DNA of 64,000 nt from Streptomyces pyxinae. GTDB taxonomy: Bacteria > Actinomycetota > Actinomycetes > Streptomycetales > Streptomycetaceae. Made by a program: the position numbers and the translations under genes. This document shows, one piece after another, positions 35,203 to 43,446 of the stretch. Below the pieces are notes generated by a model. That model saw only the letters and a program-made list of their open reading frames with translations. It had not been told where the DNA came from and searched no databases. The first letter of the stretch is position 1, and the number at the start of each line of letters is the position of its first letter. The DNA lies in NCBI RefSeq assembly GCF_024756275.1, contig NZ_JANUGQ010000001.1, forward strand, positions 558,001 through 622,000. The letters run 5' to 3'.

Positions 35203-36399
35203 TCAAAGACCGGCCGAGCCGATGAGCCCCTCGACGAAGGCATCGATGCCCTTCGCCTCCTGACAACCACGTGGTTGACGGTCGGCGAGCCCTCCGCTCG
35301 GATCGAGGGAGCCGTAGTGCACACCGCGCAGCTCCTCGTCCCCATAGAAGTCACGGATCTGATCGAAGTAACCCGCCATGCGCCGGGCGGACGTGTCCAT
35401 CAGGTCTGCAACGTCGCCGATGGGCGAGAGGAACGCGTTAGCGAGGCTCCACGCCCCGTCCGTGCGTGCGACTCCCAACAGGACGTCGGGGACCGTCGGC
35501 GCGGCCATGGAGTTCTGCTTGCCGCGCGGGACGGCGTGGACGAAGGCCCGAAGCCAGGCTCGGACACTGCGGACCAAGAGCGCCTTGTCCTCGGCGGAGA
35601 GTTCCTCCGGGGGCACCGATTCCTCACCGAAGAGGTTGCGGAGCAGACGGTCGGTGTCCAGGTTGGCGTAGCGGTAGTGGCAAGCCGCGTTGTAGTCGAT
35701 GGTGCCCATCATGTCCGCGGCGGGCTCCTCGGCCGGACGCATGTCGTCCATGGCCGTGTAGAAGTCGAACTCGTTGGCCACGGCGTGGGTGGAGATGCTG
35801 TGGGCGACCTGGCTGGCGGAGATCACGGAGAAGTCCTGGTTGTCGGCGATCATCCGGCCGAAGAGCGCGATGTCGGCGACCCGGGAGGAGTCGAAGACCT
35901 TCCGCGCTTCAATGAGCTCCTTCTGCGTCGGCTTGACCTTGGTCCGTGACGCCTTCTTCGCGTCCGCCTTGCGCTTCTCCTCCTTTTCCAGCGCCTTTTC
36001 CAGGATGTCCCAGTGCTTCTCGCAGTAGTCCGCGAGATGCTCCACGGCGGCCGGTCCCACGTACAACAGGTACTCGGACCGCCCCCGGTCCTCGGTCACC
36101 CCGAATCCGAACGCCGCCAGCGCCTCTTGGGCCACCAGCTGCGCCCTGCCCACCTCGCACTTGCCGCGCTCAGCGAGGAGAATGCCGGCCCGTTCCGGCA
36201 GTTGCTTCGTCCGCCGCCCGATGTCACCCGTTTCCAGGCCGTGTGAGGTGAAGAGCTCACGTGCCGCCCGTTTCAGCGACTGGCTGGAGATCCGGGCCCG
36301 GGTGACCCCGCCGAACCGCACTGTCTTCGGCTGTCCGATGTCGTCCCGGTTGAGGTTGCTGACCGGGAAGGACTGGAGCAGGTGGAGCTCAATGATCAT
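35203..36399 (-). CDS. cas7e: Cas7e (CasC/Cse4), Cascade backbone subunit
   Basis: The helical backbone protein of type I-E Cascade, six copies of which grip the crRNA. The 398-residue product starts with IIELHLLQSFPVSNLNRDD. The RNA-binding RRM segments GGVTRARISSQSLKRAARE and FGRMIADNQDFSVISASQVA follow. A Lys/Glu-rich insert (residues about 140-160) is charged and probably exposed. The C-terminal GKQNSMAAPTVPDVLLGV block is conserved. It overlaps cse2 by 4 nt. Confidence 0.95.
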   Translation of the reverse strand: MIIELHLLQSFPVSNLNRDDIGQPKTVRFGGVTRARISSQSLKRAARELFTSHGLETGDIGRRTKQLPERAGILLAERGKCEVGRAQLVAQEALAAFGFGVTEDRGRSEYLLYVGPAAVEHLADYCEKHWDILEKALEKEEKRKADAKKASRTKVKPTQKELIEARKVFDSSRVADIALFGRMIADNQDFSVISASQVAHSISTHAVANEFDFYTAMDDMRPAEEPAADMMGTIDYNAACHYRYANLDTDRLLRNLFGEESVPPEELSAEDKALLVRSVRAWLRAFVHAVPRGKQNSMAAPTVPDVLLGVARTDGAWSLANAFLSPIGDVADLMDTSARRMAGYFDQIRDFYGDEELRGVHYGSLDPSGGLADRQPRGCQEAKGIDAFVEGLIGSAGL

Positions 36400-37058
36400 T
36401 CGTCATCCTGGGTGGTCGAATCAAGGGCCTGGTCGAGCGGGGTGCCAGGGTCGCCGCCCGGCTCGTCGTCCGCCCTCCGGGGCCGGTCGACCGGGTGATG
36501 GTGATAGTCGCTGATCCAGCGCAGTCGCACGCGTTGCCGCTCCTTCACCCGGTGATCCGTCTGGTCCGTCGAGAGGAGCACGACGAGATCGTCGAGGAGC
36601 CGTCCGTAGTTCAACGGCGTGTGGCTGCCACGCAGGAGTCGCACAGCCTGGCGCACCTGGTGTTCCAGGGCCGCGCCCTCCACGGAAACGAGTTCGGTGA
36701 AGCGGCGCTCGACCGAACTCCCCTTCGCCCGTGCGAGAGCCCCGAGGGAACGGGCGAGGGTCGGTGCGTGTGGTCCGCCCAGCGAGCGGGGCAGGGGGTG
36801 CAGGGCGAAGAGACCACTCACCAGCAGCCAGACGCCCTGCTCCTCTTCCGGCGGGCCGTACGGGACGACGATCCCGTACGCCTGCGCCTGATGTCGCCCG
36901 CCGCTGAAGCCCCGGCGCAGCACGGCGAGCTCCGCACGCCCTCGGGCCACCAGATGCGTGGCGTCCGATTCCCGCGCCGTCGCGAGGGAGTGCAGGTGGG
37001 AGACGAACGCGTCACGCCGAGTCCGCCGTTCCTCACGGGCTTCGGTCCGTACCGTCAT
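36396..37058 (-). CDS. cse2: Cse2 (CasB/Cas11e), Cascade small subunit
   Basis: The small, mostly alpha-helical subunit of type I-E Cascade that lines the displaced DNA strand. ATG 37058 has AGGAGG 8 nt upstream and lies 46 nt after the cas8e stop. The 220-residue protein has the family features: a basic first helix (REERRTRRDAFVSHLHSL), LRRGFSGGRHQAQAYGIVVP and the C-terminal LNYGRLLDDLVVLLSTD. A charged Asp/Pro-rich tail of about 30 residues reaches the overlap with cas7e. Length is at the upper end for Cse2 because of this tail. Confidence 0.9.
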   Translation of the reverse strand: MTVRTEAREERRTRRDAFVSHLHSLATARESDATHLVARGRAELAVLRRGFSGGRHQAQAYGIVVPYGPPEEEQGVWLLVSGLFALHPLPRSLGGPHAPTLARSLGALARAKGSSVERRFTELVSVEGAALEHQVRQAVRLLRGSHTPLNYGRLLDDLVVLLSTDQTDHRVKERQRVRLRWISDYHHHPVDRPRRADDEPGGDPGTPLDQALDSTTQDDE

Positions 37059-37104
37059 CGGGCGCTCCTCCTCGCGTCGATTCTCGTCATCCGTGTTCGA
37101 CAGC

Positions 37105-38856
37105 TCATGAGACCTCCGTGTACTGGGCGAGGTTCTCGCGGTGACGGTCGCGGAGCCACGTGGCGGCACGGAGGTAGTCCGTGTAGCTCTCACCGGCCGC
37201 CAAAAGCTCCCGGTCCCGTCGTCCGACGTCCTCCGCCCAGCGTCGAGCGGCCCGGCCCGCAGTGCCGTGAACGACGTCCGCCCATTCGGTCGCGGCCTGT
37301 TCGATCTCGGCGTCCGAACCCACCGAGACGCCGAGACGCCGAACGAGTTCGTTGAAGGGCTCAGCCACCCTCGGCCAGAAGTCGATTTCCAGAGCCGTGC
37401 GCCGCAAGGCCGCAGACGGTTTTCCGCGACGGCCGGAGGACGGAGGGGCGAAACTCTGGCGGTAGGTCGTCTCCATCACGCGCAGGGCGTCACGGAGGTT
37501 GTCGGCATAGGCGACGGCTTCTCCGATGACGTACCCGATACGGCGATCACGAGCCCGCATCAGGGCGACGGGGGCCGGAACCTCCTCCTCGTACCACGCG
37601 ACGATGTTCCCGCCGTTCTTCCCCAACTCCTGTCCGAAGACCCGCAGCGTGAACACCGTCGAGTCGGGGATGACGTGCGAACCGTCCACCCTGGACACCG
37701 CGAGAGGTCGCAACCGGGCGGGTTCGGCTCCGGGAACCAGTGAGGGAACGAGCTTGTTCTTCGACGCGAGCTTCTTCTCCCCCGCCTTGCCCTGGTACTT
37801 ACGGCCGGAGCGGCTCCAGCGCGCGACCTCCGGCAACAACAACTCCTGCGTGTACTGCCACACGCCGCGTATCCCCTCCAGCCGAACGGGCACGGTGCGA
37901 GCCGGCTTGGAATCCGAGATCCACCGTTCACGGAAGGCAGCCATGGGTTCCACGTCCTGGGACAAGTCACCGTCGAGACGGGTCCCCGGAGTGCGCAGCA
38001 CACCCACGACCGAAGCCCCCGCGGCCTCCCGGCCGCGGAAGAGCAGCACCCGCCGCGACGGCCAGGTCAAGGCGTCGGTGAGCCCCAGAGGGGGACGCGG
38101 CGGGCCCGGATCGGGCCGGTGCACCTCGTCGTCCTCCCAGGCGGGCCGATCCGCAGGGCCGGTACCGGTCGGACGCCCTTCGTCGGGCCGGTACGCGACG
38201 AGGTTGAGCAGAAGGGTCCTGCGGAGCGTATCCCCCTCCAGGAGGGCGCATCCGAAGTAGTTGCCCAGAGAGGTCTGTGAAGAGGCCGGGCTCTTCTCGT
38301 ATCCAGTCTTCTGCCCACCGGTGTCGTACGCCTGCAACGTGACCAGCCAGCGCGCGGCCTCGGCTGGTGACAGTTCCGGCCGTTCGGTGGCGGTGGTGTG
38401 GTCGAAAAGGGTGCGGTTGTTGCCGGTGGCCCACGGCGCGACGAGGACGGCGGTGCTCTGGTGCGGTTCGGCATCCTTGGCGGGATTCCACGAGGGACGC
38501 CTCGCGAGATCCGGGCACTGCAGGAACGGCCGGTGGGCATCGAACAGATCGAACCGGGACTCCGTGCGCTCCACATAGCGATCGAGCCGACGTCGGAACT
38601 CGTCTTCCTCGTCGAGCAGATGTGCTGGGTCGGCCATCCACAGCTCGTCCCAGTCGTCGTCATCGGGGGTGAACGCCCGGTGTAGGAGGGCCAGCACGAG
38701 CCGGTGCAGCGCCGCCGTCATCGTCGGGCTGCTGCCGACGAGGCGGCGGTGACGGTGCGCGTTGAGGACGAGGTCGACCAGACTCACGTGGGTGATGTGG
38801 TCGGAATCGAGCGGAAGCACTGGAAGCCAGGGTTCGCGCAACAAATCGAACGTCAC
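37105..38856 (-). CDS. cas8e: Cas8e (CasA/Cse1), Cascade large subunit
   Basis: The PAM-reading large subunit of type I-E Cascade, which also recruits Cas3. GTG 38856, with GGAGG 6 nt upstream, gives the typical start TFDLLREPWLPVLPLDSDH and 583 residues. Conserved parts include FLQCPDLARRPSWNPAKDA, the loop ATGNNRTLFDHTT and the C-terminal four-helix bundle with DFWPRVAEPFNELVRRLG. It is slightly longer than average. A 162-nt gap separates it from cas3, so it may have its own promoter. Confidence 0.92.
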   Translation of the reverse strand: MTFDLLREPWLPVLPLDSDHITHVSLVDLVLNAHRHRRLVGSSPTMTAALHRLVLALLHRAFTPDDDDWDELWMADPAHLLDEEDEFRRRLDRYVERTESRFDLFDAHRPFLQCPDLARRPSWNPAKDAEPHQSTAVLVAPWATGNNRTLFDHTTATERPELSPAEAARWLVTLQAYDTGGQKTGYEKSPASSQTSLGNYFGCALLEGDTLRRTLLLNLVAYRPDEGRPTGTGPADRPAWEDDEVHRPDPGPPRPPLGLTDALTWPSRRVLLFRGREAAGASVVGVLRTPGTRLDGDLSQDVEPMAAFRERWISDSKPARTVPVRLEGIRGVWQYTQELLLPEVARWSRSGRKYQGKAGEKKLASKNKLVPSLVPGAEPARLRPLAVSRVDGSHVIPDSTVFTLRVFGQELGKNGGNIVAWYEEEVPAPVALMRARDRRIGYVIGEAVAYADNLRDALRVMETTYRQSFAPPSSGRRGKPSAALRRTALEIDFWPRVAEPFNELVRRLGVSVGSDAEIEQAATEWADVVHGTAGRAARRWAEDVGRRDRELLAAGESYTDYLRAATWLRDRHRENLAQYTEVS

Positions 38857-39018
38857 TCGACCCCTCCGTCTTCTGGAACTGCGGCGCGGGATCAGTGAAG
38901 CGAATCCCGGCGCACCGCGCACACGTTCCTCAAGAAATCGCGGCCATCTCGCGCACATTCGGCCAAGAGGCAGCGAGCTTGTCCGAAAATGACCTACCGC
39001 CCCGGCCGTGGAGTTCGG

Positions 39019-41535
39019 TCAGGCCCTGCGGTCCCGGTCGGCTCTATGGCCGCTCTGACGTGTGCCGGTACCAGCACGACCGAATTCCGTGAGGGTCCGC
39101 AGACCCCATCTCGTACCCGGTGACATGGGGATGCGGGCCATCAGGGCCTCGCGACCCGCCTTCGGCGTGCCCCTCTCTGCCCGGGCCGCCGCACGTTCCC
39201 ACTGCTCCTGCCATCCGAGCGGGGAACGCAGTTCCTCGCCGTCGTCGTACACCCTGTCGAGTAATTCCTGTACCTCGTCGGGGCATCGGATCACGTCCCG
39301 CTCCCTCAGCACCGCCAACGTGCGAAGAAGGATCGCCTCGTCGTACACGTTCACGGCGTAACCGAAATTGACCGCCTTCCGTCCTGAGCGCGGCTCCGGC
39401 ACCCGGATGAGGACGAACCGGATTTCAGGCCGTTCGGCGCCCACCCGGTGCCGCCCGATCCGTCCCATCCTCTGGATCAGGCTGTCGATCGGCGCCACCG
39501 CGCTGATCATCAGGTCGAAGTCCAGGTCGAGACTGCTCTCCAGGACCATGGTGCCGATCACGACCGATCCCCCGCTCCCAGCCGCTGCGGTCATCGAACC
39601 CCGCGGCCCGAAGCGGGCGCGCAGGCGTCCTTCCACCGCGAGCCGCTCCGCCGGACCGAGCCGCCCGTGAATCAACTCCGTCACCACGGTCTGCCCGGCC
39701 ACGTCCCCCACCGCCCTCCGCAGCGACTCCCAGTCCCTCTCCGCCTCCCCGACGAGGTTGTGCACGATCGCGACGTTCCGACCCCGACGCGCCTCCCGCA
39801 AGGCGAGTTCCACGACGTCTTGCCGATCCACCCAGTGCAGCTGGACCAGCCGGTCACGGTTGACGGGGGCGGCGGTGACGCCCACCGCGGACACCGTGCC
39901 CCCGACGGAGACATCGGCGGAAAGGATCCGCGGATAGGCGGCCGTCCCCGGGACTTCGGGTTCCGGCAGCTCCCCCACCGACAGCCCCAGGGCTCCCGCC
40001 CGCCAGCTGTTCACCAAGGCGTGCTGCTGGCGAGTCGACAGGGTCGCGGACAGGAGCACCACCGGTGTCCGCAGCCCGCCCAATCGGTACAACAAGGTCT
40101 CGAACAGAACCCCCGAGTGCACGTCGTAGCCGTGCACCTCATCGAAGATGATCACCTTGCCCGAGAGCCCCGCCAGTCGCACGAAGACGTGCCCCGAGCG
40201 AACGGCAGCCTTCAACACCTGATCGACAGTGCTCACCACCAGCGGATTCAGGTGATCGGCCTTGGAGGACAGCTGAGCCTTCGCCTGCGCGTCACTGTCG
40301 CACCCGAACTGCTCCGATGCCCCGGAGCCGCCGTCCTCCGCGACGCACTCGGGACACAACGGTGGCGGACCGGCGGCGGACCGCCGGTCCAGGTACTCGC
40401 CCGCGGCGCCGTGGAACAGCTTTAGCCGACCCATTGCGTGTCCATCCCACAGCCTCAGCAGTTCGGCGGCAACCTCGTACGCCTGGTTACCGCTCGCCCT
40501 GGTCGGCATGGCCACGTGGAACCCCCGCAGATGATGCAGACGGATCATGCAAGCCGCAGCCTGCAAGGCAGCCTTCGTTTTGCCCTCACCGGTCGGCGCG
40601 GACAACAGGAACACCCCGAGTCCTCGCTCACCGGCAACCAATTGTTCCAGCCGGGTCTGGAGGTCGCGCCGTTCGGAACTCTGGGGGAACAACGATCCGA
40701 AGGAAGTGTCCTCGGGTACCGTGCACGCCTCCCACCCCAAGGACTTGACCTTCGGCTGCTCGGTCGCTGCCACTCCGGCGGCATACGCGGTCATGTCGAC
40801 GCCCGCACCGGCGTGGGCCACCTCCTTCCGATCGGACGCGACCCAGTCACTGACCGAGGTGAGCGCCGCGAGGGCCAGTTCCGCAGGCCCGTCCATCGTC
40901 ACCCGCGCCCAGTCGGCCGCACTCGGCTCACCTTCCGAGGTGCGACGCAACCTGCACAACTCGTCGGCCAGCGCCTCCACACGGGTGGCCCAGGTCTCCC
41001 CTCCGATCGCACCGCGCTTGTAGGAGACCTGCCGAAGATCGGCCGGGCCCGGAACGTACCCGTGGTGAGCGCCAAGCACGACCCCGATGGATTCGGCAGT
41101 CTCCGCCGAGGCGCCCCACTTCACCAGCAGTTTCCGTACGTACAGCGCGCTGATCAGCCCGTGCGCCACATCCGTCCGCGCCCCGGAACTCCTCGGGCCT
41201 TCCCGCAACCGGTCGATGGCAGCGTGATCGGACTCTGGCAGCAGCGTCTTGGCGACGTCCGCCCTCACCCCCTGGAAGGTGGGTGAACACTTGCCCAGGT
41301 CGTGCAGTCCCGCCAGCCTCGCGGCCCACTCCCGCGCGTCCCCGAGCGGCTCCAGCGCCGCTTCCAGACGGTTCTTGAGATAGGGCCCAAGGCATAGGTC
41401 GAACAACTGGTACGCCACTTCCGCGGTGTCCAGCGCATGACAGATGAGGGGGTGCGGCCGGGAACCGTTGCCCAGCTTCCCCCAGATCGGACGGACGTCG
41501 ACTGGCAGGCGGAATTCACCGTTCGAGAGGGACAC
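39019..41535 (-). CDS. cas3: Cas3 helicase-nuclease, type I-E
   Basis: The effector that unwinds and degrades target DNA once Cascade binds. The HD nuclease domain (about 1-220) has HPLICHALDTAEVA, the metal-binding GLHDLGKCSPTFQ, DVAHGLISALYV and GAHHG. The superfamily-2 helicase has Walker A LSAPTGEGKTKAAL, DEVH box VIIFDEVHGYDVHSG, SATLST and motif VI QRMGRIGRH. All catalytic residues are present. Start is uncertain: GTG 41535 is preferred, with GTG 41544 or GTG 41589 possible. At 838 residues it is a little short for actinobacterial I-E Cas3. First gene of the operon. Confidence 0.93.
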   Translation of the reverse strand: MSLSNGEFRLPVDVRPIWGKLGNGSRPHPLICHALDTAEVAYQLFDLCLGPYLKNRLEAALEPLGDAREWAARLAGLHDLGKCSPTFQGVRADVAKTLLPESDHAAIDRLREGPRSSGARTDVAHGLISALYVRKLLVKWGASAETAESIGVVLGAHHGYVPGPADLRQVSYKRGAIGGETWATRVEALADELCRLRRTSEGEPSAADWARVTMDGPAELALAALTSVSDWVASDRKEVAHAGAGVDMTAYAAGVAATEQPKVKSLGWEACTVPEDTSFGSLFPQSSERRDLQTRLEQLVAGERGLGVFLLSAPTGEGKTKAALQAAACMIRLHHLRGFHVAMPTRASGNQAYEVAAELLRLWDGHAMGRLKLFHGAAGEYLDRRSAAGPPPLCPECVAEDGGSGASEQFGCDSDAQAKAQLSSKADHLNPLVVSTVDQVLKAAVRSGHVFVRLAGLSGKVIIFDEVHGYDVHSGVLFETLLYRLGGLRTPVVLLSATLSTRQQHALVNSWRAGALGLSVGELPEPEVPGTAAYPRILSADVSVGGTVSAVGVTAAPVNRDRLVQLHWVDRQDVVELALREARRGRNVAIVHNLVGEAERDWESLRRAVGDVAGQTVVTELIHGRLGPAERLAVEGRLRARFGPRGSMTAAAGSGGSVVIGTMVLESSLDLDFDLMISAVAPIDSLIQRMGRIGRHRVGAERPEIRFVLIRVPEPRSGRKAVNFGYAVNVYDEAILLRTLAVLRERDVIRCPDEVQELLDRVYDDGEELRSPLGWQEQWERAAARAERGTPKAGREALMARIPMSPGTRWGLRTLTEFGRAGTGTRQSGHRADRDRRA

Positions 41536-41933
41536 GACGCCCACCCAACCAAATGCCGGACGCCTACAGGCGGGAATTCCGCTCCTCACCCCCTACGAAC
41601 CGCCGCTCCATCAGTCCCGCCTGCTGTTCTCGCGACGGGTCGAGAGGGCTCCCCCGCCATGTCGACCTCGGAGTACGCGGAGCACCGCAAGCCCTCGCTC
41701 CCTCACAAACCCTCTCCCTATATCGGAAGAGGCGGCCGGAGTCCGATCGCGGGCCCTGCGTGGCGGCGTGCGGCACCGCCTCACGGAGGAGCGCGAGGCG
41801 GCCTACGGCAGGGAGCGGCCGTCGTGGAAGGCGTGCCGACCGAATGCCCTTATCGGGTCTTGCCGGGCCAGTAGCCCCGATCGCGGAGAACCACCCGCTG
41901 TCCGCTCGCACGCCGGGTGAGCAGGACCACGGC
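41536..41933. other. Intergenic region upstream of cas3, candidate promoter
   Basis: No convincing gene and no direct repeats of CRISPR size. The most promoter-like site on the minus strand is TATAGG (about 41722-41717) with CGGACT 17 nt upstream; this could drive the cas operon. Open frames here have no coding bias. Confidence 0.4.
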
Positions 41934-42251
41934 TCAGCCAATGGCGGCGATGTCCCCGTCGTCAAAATAGATGGCCTGATGCAGGCGGCCTCCCAGGGCT
42001 GTGGCGAACCGAGCAAGCACATCCTGGCCCGAGAGGTGGCCGCGCTCGATCTGCGAAACACGCCCTTTGGACACGCCCATCCGGTCTGCGACCTGCTGCT
42101 GGGTGAGGCCGCGGGCCCGGCGCAGCTCAGCCAGCTTCCGCCCGGTGACTTGGGCGAGCAACTCCTCCTTGCCCGCCCGGACCGCCTCCTCTCCCCCCGC
42201 GCGGGCGACGTGTTCGGCGCGGATGTCCCGCCAGCGTGTGTAGCCGCTCAT
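41934..42251 (-). CDS. XRE/HTH antitoxin, HigA-like
   Basis: A 105-residue antitoxin-type DNA-binding protein. A helical N-terminus (YTRWRDIRAEHVARAGGEE) is followed by a helix-turn-helix at about 48-75 (LTQQQVADRMGVSKGRVSQI) and a short dimerisation tail. Its start overlaps the toxin stop by ATGA. Toxin-first order with an XRE antitoxin downstream is typical of HigBA and related modules. Antitoxins of this type bind their own promoter with or without toxin; the perfect palindrome at 42618-42635 is the expected site. Confidence 0.88.
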   Translation of the reverse strand: MSGYTRWRDIRAEHVARAGGEEAVRAGKEELLAQVTGRKLAELRRARGLTQQQVADRMGVSKGRVSQIERGHLSGQDVLARFATALGGRLHQAIYFDDGDIAAIG

Positions 42252-42610
42252 GACAGTCCTTCCTCTCCCTCGGCCCGCTCCTTGAGGTAAGTCTCGTACC
42301 TGGACTCGGCCAGCGGAATCGCCTCGCGGTACCACTCGTTCCAGCGCCCTGATTTGTCGCCGGCGACAAGCAAAATGGTCGACCGCCAGGGATCGAACGC
42401 AAACAGAATGCGCACTGTACCCGGCCGAAGTTCCTTCAGGTTGGCCAGGCATGAGCCGTTAATGGTGTCCACCAGGGGGCGGCCGAGGCCGGGCCCGCCT
42501 TCGGCCAGGGCGTCCAACGATCGCACCACGCGGGCATGCGTCGGGGCATCAAGGCTGTCGATCCAGTCGCGCACCTCGTCGACCAGGAAGATCTCCCACT
42601 CCCCATCCAC
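42248..42610 (-). CDS. HigB/RelE-superfamily toxin
   Basis: A 120-residue phage-derived Gp49/HigB-type protein. Family blocks are WEIFLVDEVRDWIDSLD at the start, VVRSLDALAEGGPGLGRPL, the LKELRPGTVRILFAFDPWR strand pair and the basic end WNEWYREAIPLAESRYETYL. Members cleave mRNA at the ribosome. The start is GTG 42610: TATACT lies 6 nt upstream and there is no ribosome site, so the message should be leaderless. The overlap with the antitoxin gene implies a single transcript. Confidence 0.87.
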   Translation of the reverse strand: MDGEWEIFLVDEVRDWIDSLDAPTHARVVRSLDALAEGGPGLGRPLVDTINGSCLANLKELRPGTVRILFAFDPWRSTILLVAGDKSGRWNEWYREAIPLAESRYETYLKERAEGEEGLS

Positions 42611-42616
42611 CCAACG

Positions 42617-42635
42617 AGTATAGCGATAGCTATAC
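42617..42635 (-). promoter_or_regulatory. Toxin-antitoxin promoter inside a palindromic operator
   Basis: GTATAGC-GATA-GCTATAC (42618-42635) is a perfect 7-bp dyad. Read on the minus strand it contains the -10 TATACT (42622-42617), so repressor binding would directly block RNA polymerase. Confidence 0.75.
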
Positions 42636-42735
42636 CTTCCGGGGTGGCCATTTCAGGCCGGGGCTCTGGCTTCCGCGACCGCTGCGCCGGGCCGCGCGTA
42701 TCGGGCCACCGAGCAGCGCGGGGACGCACGCTCCG

Positions 42736-42999
42736 GTGACCGGCGGACGGTACGACTCCTGGAGCGAGGAGCAGTGCGCGGGCATCGAAATCGTGGACGG
42801 GGCGATCACCCGACGCCCCGGCGCGTCCGAGCGGCACAATCGGCTGGCGAGGATGCCGGCCTATGGCCTGGTGGACTGCGCAGTCACAAATGGTCGCGGC
42901 ACTGGCCTCCGCTCCACGCCGCCCGTCGTCGTGCTGACCTCCGACCGTGACGACTGGTCGAAGCTGTGCGGCGATCGCGTCGTCATCCGAGATGTGTGA
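42736..42999 (+). pseudogene. Chimeric relic: Uma2 N-terminus joined to PIN-toxin C-terminus
   Basis: One 87-residue frame from GTG 42736 joins two unrelated family pieces. The first half (YDSWSEEQCAGIEIVDGAIT then ASERHNRLAR) is the opening of an Uma2-family endonuclease, which should run to about 190 residues. The second half (PPVVVLTSDRDDWSKLCGDR) is the last strand and helix of a small PIN-domain (VapC-like) toxin. Neither has its catalytic residues. Assignment rests on remembered family patterns. The remaining parts of 42636-43214 show no other gene. Confidence 0.55.
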
Positions 43000-43214
43000 G
43001 GCCGGGGCGTCGATGTCCGACCCCGCCATACATGCGACCGCGCGAACTTCGGCGTACGGCCCCATGATGTATCGCTCACCGACCGCTGCCCGGCAGGGCG
43101 CGTGTACCGGGAGGGAGAGGTGCACGCGGGAGCGGTGGAGGGGGTGGCGCCGGTCGCCGAGATCACCGGCCCGGGCCCCGGTCGCCGGGGTGGCGGCCGG
43201 GGCGGGGGCCGGGG

Positions 43215-43445
43215 TCAGGAGCCGGAGGGGGCGTCCTTGGTGGGGGTGGAGGGGGTGGGGTTCGGGGTCTCGTCGAAGGAGACCCGGCCCATGTGCCGGT
43301 TCATCGACTTCATCAGCATCCACACGCCCACCGCCATCGCGGCGAAGACGATGAAGCCGAGCACGCCCGGCGTCACCTTGTTCTGGTCGAGGTCCTTGGC
43401 GAGCGGGGCGAGCTGCGTCAGTGCGAGGTCGAGGTGTGCGCTCAT
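43215..43445 (-). CDS. Small single-pass membrane protein linked to mca
   Basis: A 76-residue protein conserved beside mca in Streptomyces. An amphipathic N-terminus (HLDLALTQLAPLAKDLDQN) is followed by one membrane helix (GVLGFIVFAAMAVGVWMLM), a basic KSMNRHMGRV stop-transfer and a Ser/Thr/Pro-rich cytoplasmic or outer tail. ATG 43445 lies just past the mca stop; ATG 43454 would overlap it. Function unknown. Co-transcription with mca is very likely. Confidence 0.75.
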   Translation of the reverse strand: MSAHLDLALTQLAPLAKDLDQNKVTPGVLGFIVFAAMAVGVWMLMKSMNRHMGRVSFDETPNPTPSTPTKDAPSGS

Positions 43446-43446
43446 A

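Noticed and set aside
38857..39018. Gap between cas3 and cas8e checked for a leader or array
   Set aside because: No repeated 28-29 mers; only ordinary intergenic sequence.
41564..42061. Minus-strand open frame between cas3 and the antitoxin
   Set aside because: No coding bias, runs through the end of the antitoxin gene in another frame, no family resemblance.
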